Of a stretch of 41,883 bases of DNA, positions 39,994 through 41,883 are shown piece after piece. Source of the DNA: Candidatus Termititenax aidoneus (GTDB lineage Bacteria; Margulisbacteria; Termititenacia; Termititenacales; Termititenacaceae). Position numbers and translations under genes: made by a program. The stretch is from the NCBI GenBank assembly GCA_003864455.1, contig BGZN01000013.1, positions 1 to 41,883 on the forward strand, given 5' to 3'. Every line of letters begins with the position of its first letter. Within the stretch, counting starts at the first letter, position 1. The notes beneath the pieces were generated by a model. It worked only from the letters and a program-made list of their open reading frames with translations, did not search any database and had not been told where the DNA came from.

Positions 39994-40866
39994 TTAATTT
40001 TTCCTTTCCAGCAAATATTGCGCCATAGTCAGCAGGAGATTTTCTTCGCCGAATATTTTAGCAGATGCGCAGGCTTTGTTGGTTTCCGCCGCCAGCAGTT
40101 CCGCGGCCTTTTCCAGCCCCAGCAAAGTTACATAAGTTACTTTGTTACCGCCGGCGTCTTTGCCCGGGGTTTTGCCCAGAGCTTCTGTTGTGCCGGTCGC
40201 ATCGAGAATGTCGTCCTTGATCTGAAAGGCCAGCCCGACTGCGTCCGCATAATCCCGCAAAGCCTGCCGTGTCGCCGCGTCAGCCTGCGCCAGACACAGC
40301 GGCGCAGTAACCGCGTACTTGAGCAGCGCGCCGGTTTTCCGGCTATGCATTTTTTGCAATTCCGGCAAAGTCCTGACCGCGCCGGATAGATCCAGAGCCT
40401 GGCCGCCGGCCATGCCGTAAATGCCGGAAGCCGCGCCCAGATTTTTTATCAGCTCCAGCGCGCTCTCCGGCGGACAATCCCTAGCGATAATCTCGTAGGC
40501 GTAGGCCTGCAAAGTGTCGCCGGTCAAAAGCGCGATCGCTTCGCTGAATTTTTTGTGGCAGGCCGGCTGGCCGCGCCGCCAGTCGTCATTGTCCATGCAC
40601 GGCAAATCGTCATGCGCCAGCGAATAAGAATGCACGATTTCTAGCGCGCAAGCGGCCGGCAAAATCTCCGGCTCGGCCACGCGCAGCAATTCAGCCGCCG
40701 CGAGCATCAGCGCCGGACGTATCCTTTTACCGCCGTTGAGCACGGCATAACGCATGGCCTCGGCCAATTCCTGCGGAACATCCGGCGGAAAAACCAGATA
40801 ATTATTTAAAGCCTTTTCGATGACGGCTGTTTTTTGCGTCAAATAAGCGGCGAGTCTAGGCGGCAA
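39994..40866 (-). CDS. ispA: Polyprenyl synthetase (farnesyl/geranyl-type)
   Basis: A 290-aa prenyltransferase that extends DMAPP/GPP with IPP. First Asp-rich motif SLAHDDLPCMDNDDWRRG, second QIKDDILDATGTTEALGKTPGKD, with NGGKRIRPALMLAA and GGQALDLSG. The loop before the first motif (IVHSYSLAHDD) suggests short-chain products. No ATG is available at the start; I chose TTG at 40866 because GAGGAG, inside the end of xseB, is 7 nt upstream. The alternative is TTG at 40881. It overlaps xseB by 11 nt. Confidence 0.92.
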   Translation of the reverse strand: MPPRLAAYLTQKTAVIEKALNNYLVFPPDVPQELAEAMRYAVLNGGKRIRPALMLAAAELLRVAEPEILPAACALEIVHSYSLAHDDLPCMDNDDWRRGQPACHKKFSEAIALLTGDTLQAYAYEIIARDCPPESALELIKNLGAASGIYGMAGGQALDLSGAVRTLPELQKMHSRKTGALLKYAVTAPLCLAQADAATRQALRDYADAVGLAFQIKDDILDATGTTEALGKTPGKDAGGNKVTYVTLLGLEKAAELLAAETNKACASAKIFGEENLLLTMAQYLLERKN

Positions 40867-41065
40867 AATTTGACTCCTCAACTTTGCCGTTTTTTTTAGT
40901 GATTGCCTTGACTTCTTTTTCCACGCCTTTTAAATAATCATGGCATTTTTTGGTCAGCGTCAAACCGGCTTTGTACAACTCCAGCGCCGCATCGAGCGTT
41001 TTCTCGCCGGACGACAAGTCCTCCACGATTTCTTCCAGTTTTTTTAAATCGGTTTCAAAACTCAT
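40856..41065 (-). CDS. xseB: Exodeoxyribonuclease VII small subunit
   Basis: A 69-aa subunit with the family core FETDLKKLEEIVEDLSSGEKTLDAALELYKAGLTL. XseB binds the coiled-coil arms of XseA to form the ssDNA exonuclease. The ATG at 41065 lies within the end of xseA (11-nt overlap); the longer frame to 41098 has no homology. The overlap keeps subunit synthesis linked. Confidence 0.93.
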   Translation of the reverse strand: MSFETDLKKLEEIVEDLSSGEKTLDAALELYKAGLTLTKKCHDYLKGVEKEVKAITKKNGKVEESNFAA

Positions 41066-41883
41066 AAATCTCCCGTACCTCGGCGTCAGCGCGGCCATCG
41101 CGCATACGGAATGTGATTATATCATTTTTTTGCACTTTCTTTACGGACATTATCGGCCGGCCGTCTTTTTCCACCAGCGCAAAACCGCGTTTTAAGATTT
41201 GCAGCGGATTGAGATCTTCCAGCCGGTCGGCCAGATAACGGCAGTTTTCTTTAGCCTTTGCCAAAATCCTTTGCAGTAATTCGTCCAGTCTCTGTCCGCC
41301 ATAATCCAGCTCTTGATATTGATCGGCCAGCAAACGCTCCAAACCTCTCTGCAAAAAATCCGCCAGACCATCGATTTTTTGCCGCAGCTCCATTTTGTCC
41401 GGCACGAGTAATTCCGCCGCGACCGACGGCGTGGCCGCGCGCAAGTCCGCCGCAAAATCCGTAATCGCAAAATCCACTTCATGTCCTACCGCGCTGACTG
41501 TCGGCAACCGGCAGGCCGCCACCGCCCGCGCCGTCTCTTCAGCGTTGAAAGCCTGCAAATCTTCCAGCGAACCGCCGCCGCGCGCCAGCACGACCACATC
41601 GTAACCACCGACTTCCTGTGCAAGATTGAGATTTTCAATAATGCTCGACACGGCCGAACCGCCCTGCACCAGAGTCGAATACAAATGAATTTCCAAACCC
41701 GGATCGCGGCGTTTGGCGACCGTGATAATGTCATGTATCGCCGCGCCTTCCGGCGCTGCCAGCACAGCGATTTTCCGCGGATAGGGCGGGATTGGTTTTT
41801 TGCGTTCCGGCGCAAAAAGTCCTTCTTTAGCCAATTTTTCTTTCAACAGCTCAAAAGCGCGCGCCAGATCGCCCAAACCCGCC
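41055..41883 (-). CDS. xseA: Exodeoxyribonuclease VII large subunit, C-terminal part
   Basis: The 5' part lies beyond the window edge. The visible ~275 residues contain IAVLAAPEGAAIHDIITVAKRR, VVVLARGGGSLEDLQAFNAE, LPTVSAVGHEVDFAITDFAADLRAATPSVAAEL (the catalytic region) and the coiled-coil arm, ending ILKRGFALVEKDGRPI and a short beta domain. With XseB it degrades single-stranded DNA. Confidence 0.94.
   Translation of the reverse strand, partial: AGLGDLARAFELLKEKLAKEGLFAPERKKPIPPYPRKIAVLAAPEGAAIHDIITVAKRRDPGLEIHLYSTLVQGGSAVSSIIENLNLAQEVGGYDVVVLARGGGSLEDLQAFNAEETARAVAACRLPTVSAVGHEVDFAITDFAADLRAATPSVAAELLVPDKMELRQKIDGLADFLQRGLERLLADQYQELDYGGQRLDELLQRILAKAKENCRYLADRLEDLNPLQILKRGFALVEKDGRPIMSVKKVQKNDIITFRMRDGRADAEVREIYEF

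Noticed and set aside
1-41883. CRISPR array, insertion sequence or transposase
   Set aside because: No regularly spaced repeats, transposase ORFs or terminal inverted repeats with target duplications were seen.

Overview
The window is bacterial chromosome of housekeeping type, densely packed and mostly on the minus strand, with several small accessory insertions. Gene content (ClpC-type AAA+ unfoldase, DXP-pathway Dxs, divergent PAP2-like protein, XseA/XseB, RpiB, stand-alone UgpC-type ATPase, EnvC/CtpA/divergent polysaccharide deacetylase, class A RNase P RNA) fits many uncultured or lightly studied bacterial phyla. I cannot assign a phylum from sequence alone; an Elusimicrobia/Margulisbacteria-like lineage is only a guess. 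Many genes have a TATAAT-like box, often an extended TGnTATAAT, ending 6-8 nt before the ATG and no Shine-Dalgarno, so leaderless mRNAs are probably common here.

Layout. 1-2.9 kb: 5' end of yajQ, an unknown 241-aa protein, and an ORF6N-dapB-purU operon. 2.9-5.4 kb: a frameshifted tail-fibre-like gene divergent from an XRE regulator, then a divergent metallo-beta-lactamase-fold/HAD hydrolase pair and a ParE-type toxin-antitoxin pair. 5.4-9.2 kb: TPR protein, UgpC-type ATPase, and ribH with a clear sigma70-type promoter. 9.2-15 kb: the most unusual region. A promoter with operator-like palindromes, next to a divergent XRE regulator, drives two paralogous tail-fibre-like repeat proteins, a protein with 26 cysteines in its last 115 residues, and three radical SAM enzymes (at least two with SPASM-like C-termini). 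This looks like an unrecognised RiPP-like or protein-modification cassette. 15-20.3 kb: clpC (lacking the usual middle domain), a GNAT-DUF2156-like fusion, ilvD. 20.3-21.5 kb: a third XRE regulator, divergent from a phage tail-collar-like protein.

21.5-25.5 kb: rpiB, a GAF sensor kinase, a solo ribbon-helix-helix protein with inverted repeats in its promoter and tandem hairpins after it, a VapBC-like pair, a metallophosphoesterase and rnpB. 25.5-31.3 kb: a cell-envelope block (phosphohexomutase, divergent polysaccharide deacetylase, CtpA, EnvC with intact LytM residues), tRNA-Leu(UAA), an S1-domain protein and an FtsB/DivIC-like protein. 31.3-33 kb: a short exported peptide and two paralogous secreted proteins. 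33-36.5 kb: ileS carrying an in-frame palindromic-repeat insertion in its editing domain, then a lipoprotein. 36.5-41.9 kb: an xseA-xseB-ispA-PAP2-dxs-folC operon with overlapping or abutting genes, supplying isoprenoid precursors (Dxs, IspA) and folate polyglutamylation.

Three XRE regulators, each divergent from a tail-fibre-like gene with no other phage genes nearby, suggest a dispersed regulator/fibre module; the 9.2-15 kb copy has acquired radical SAM enzymes and a Cys-rich substrate candidate.
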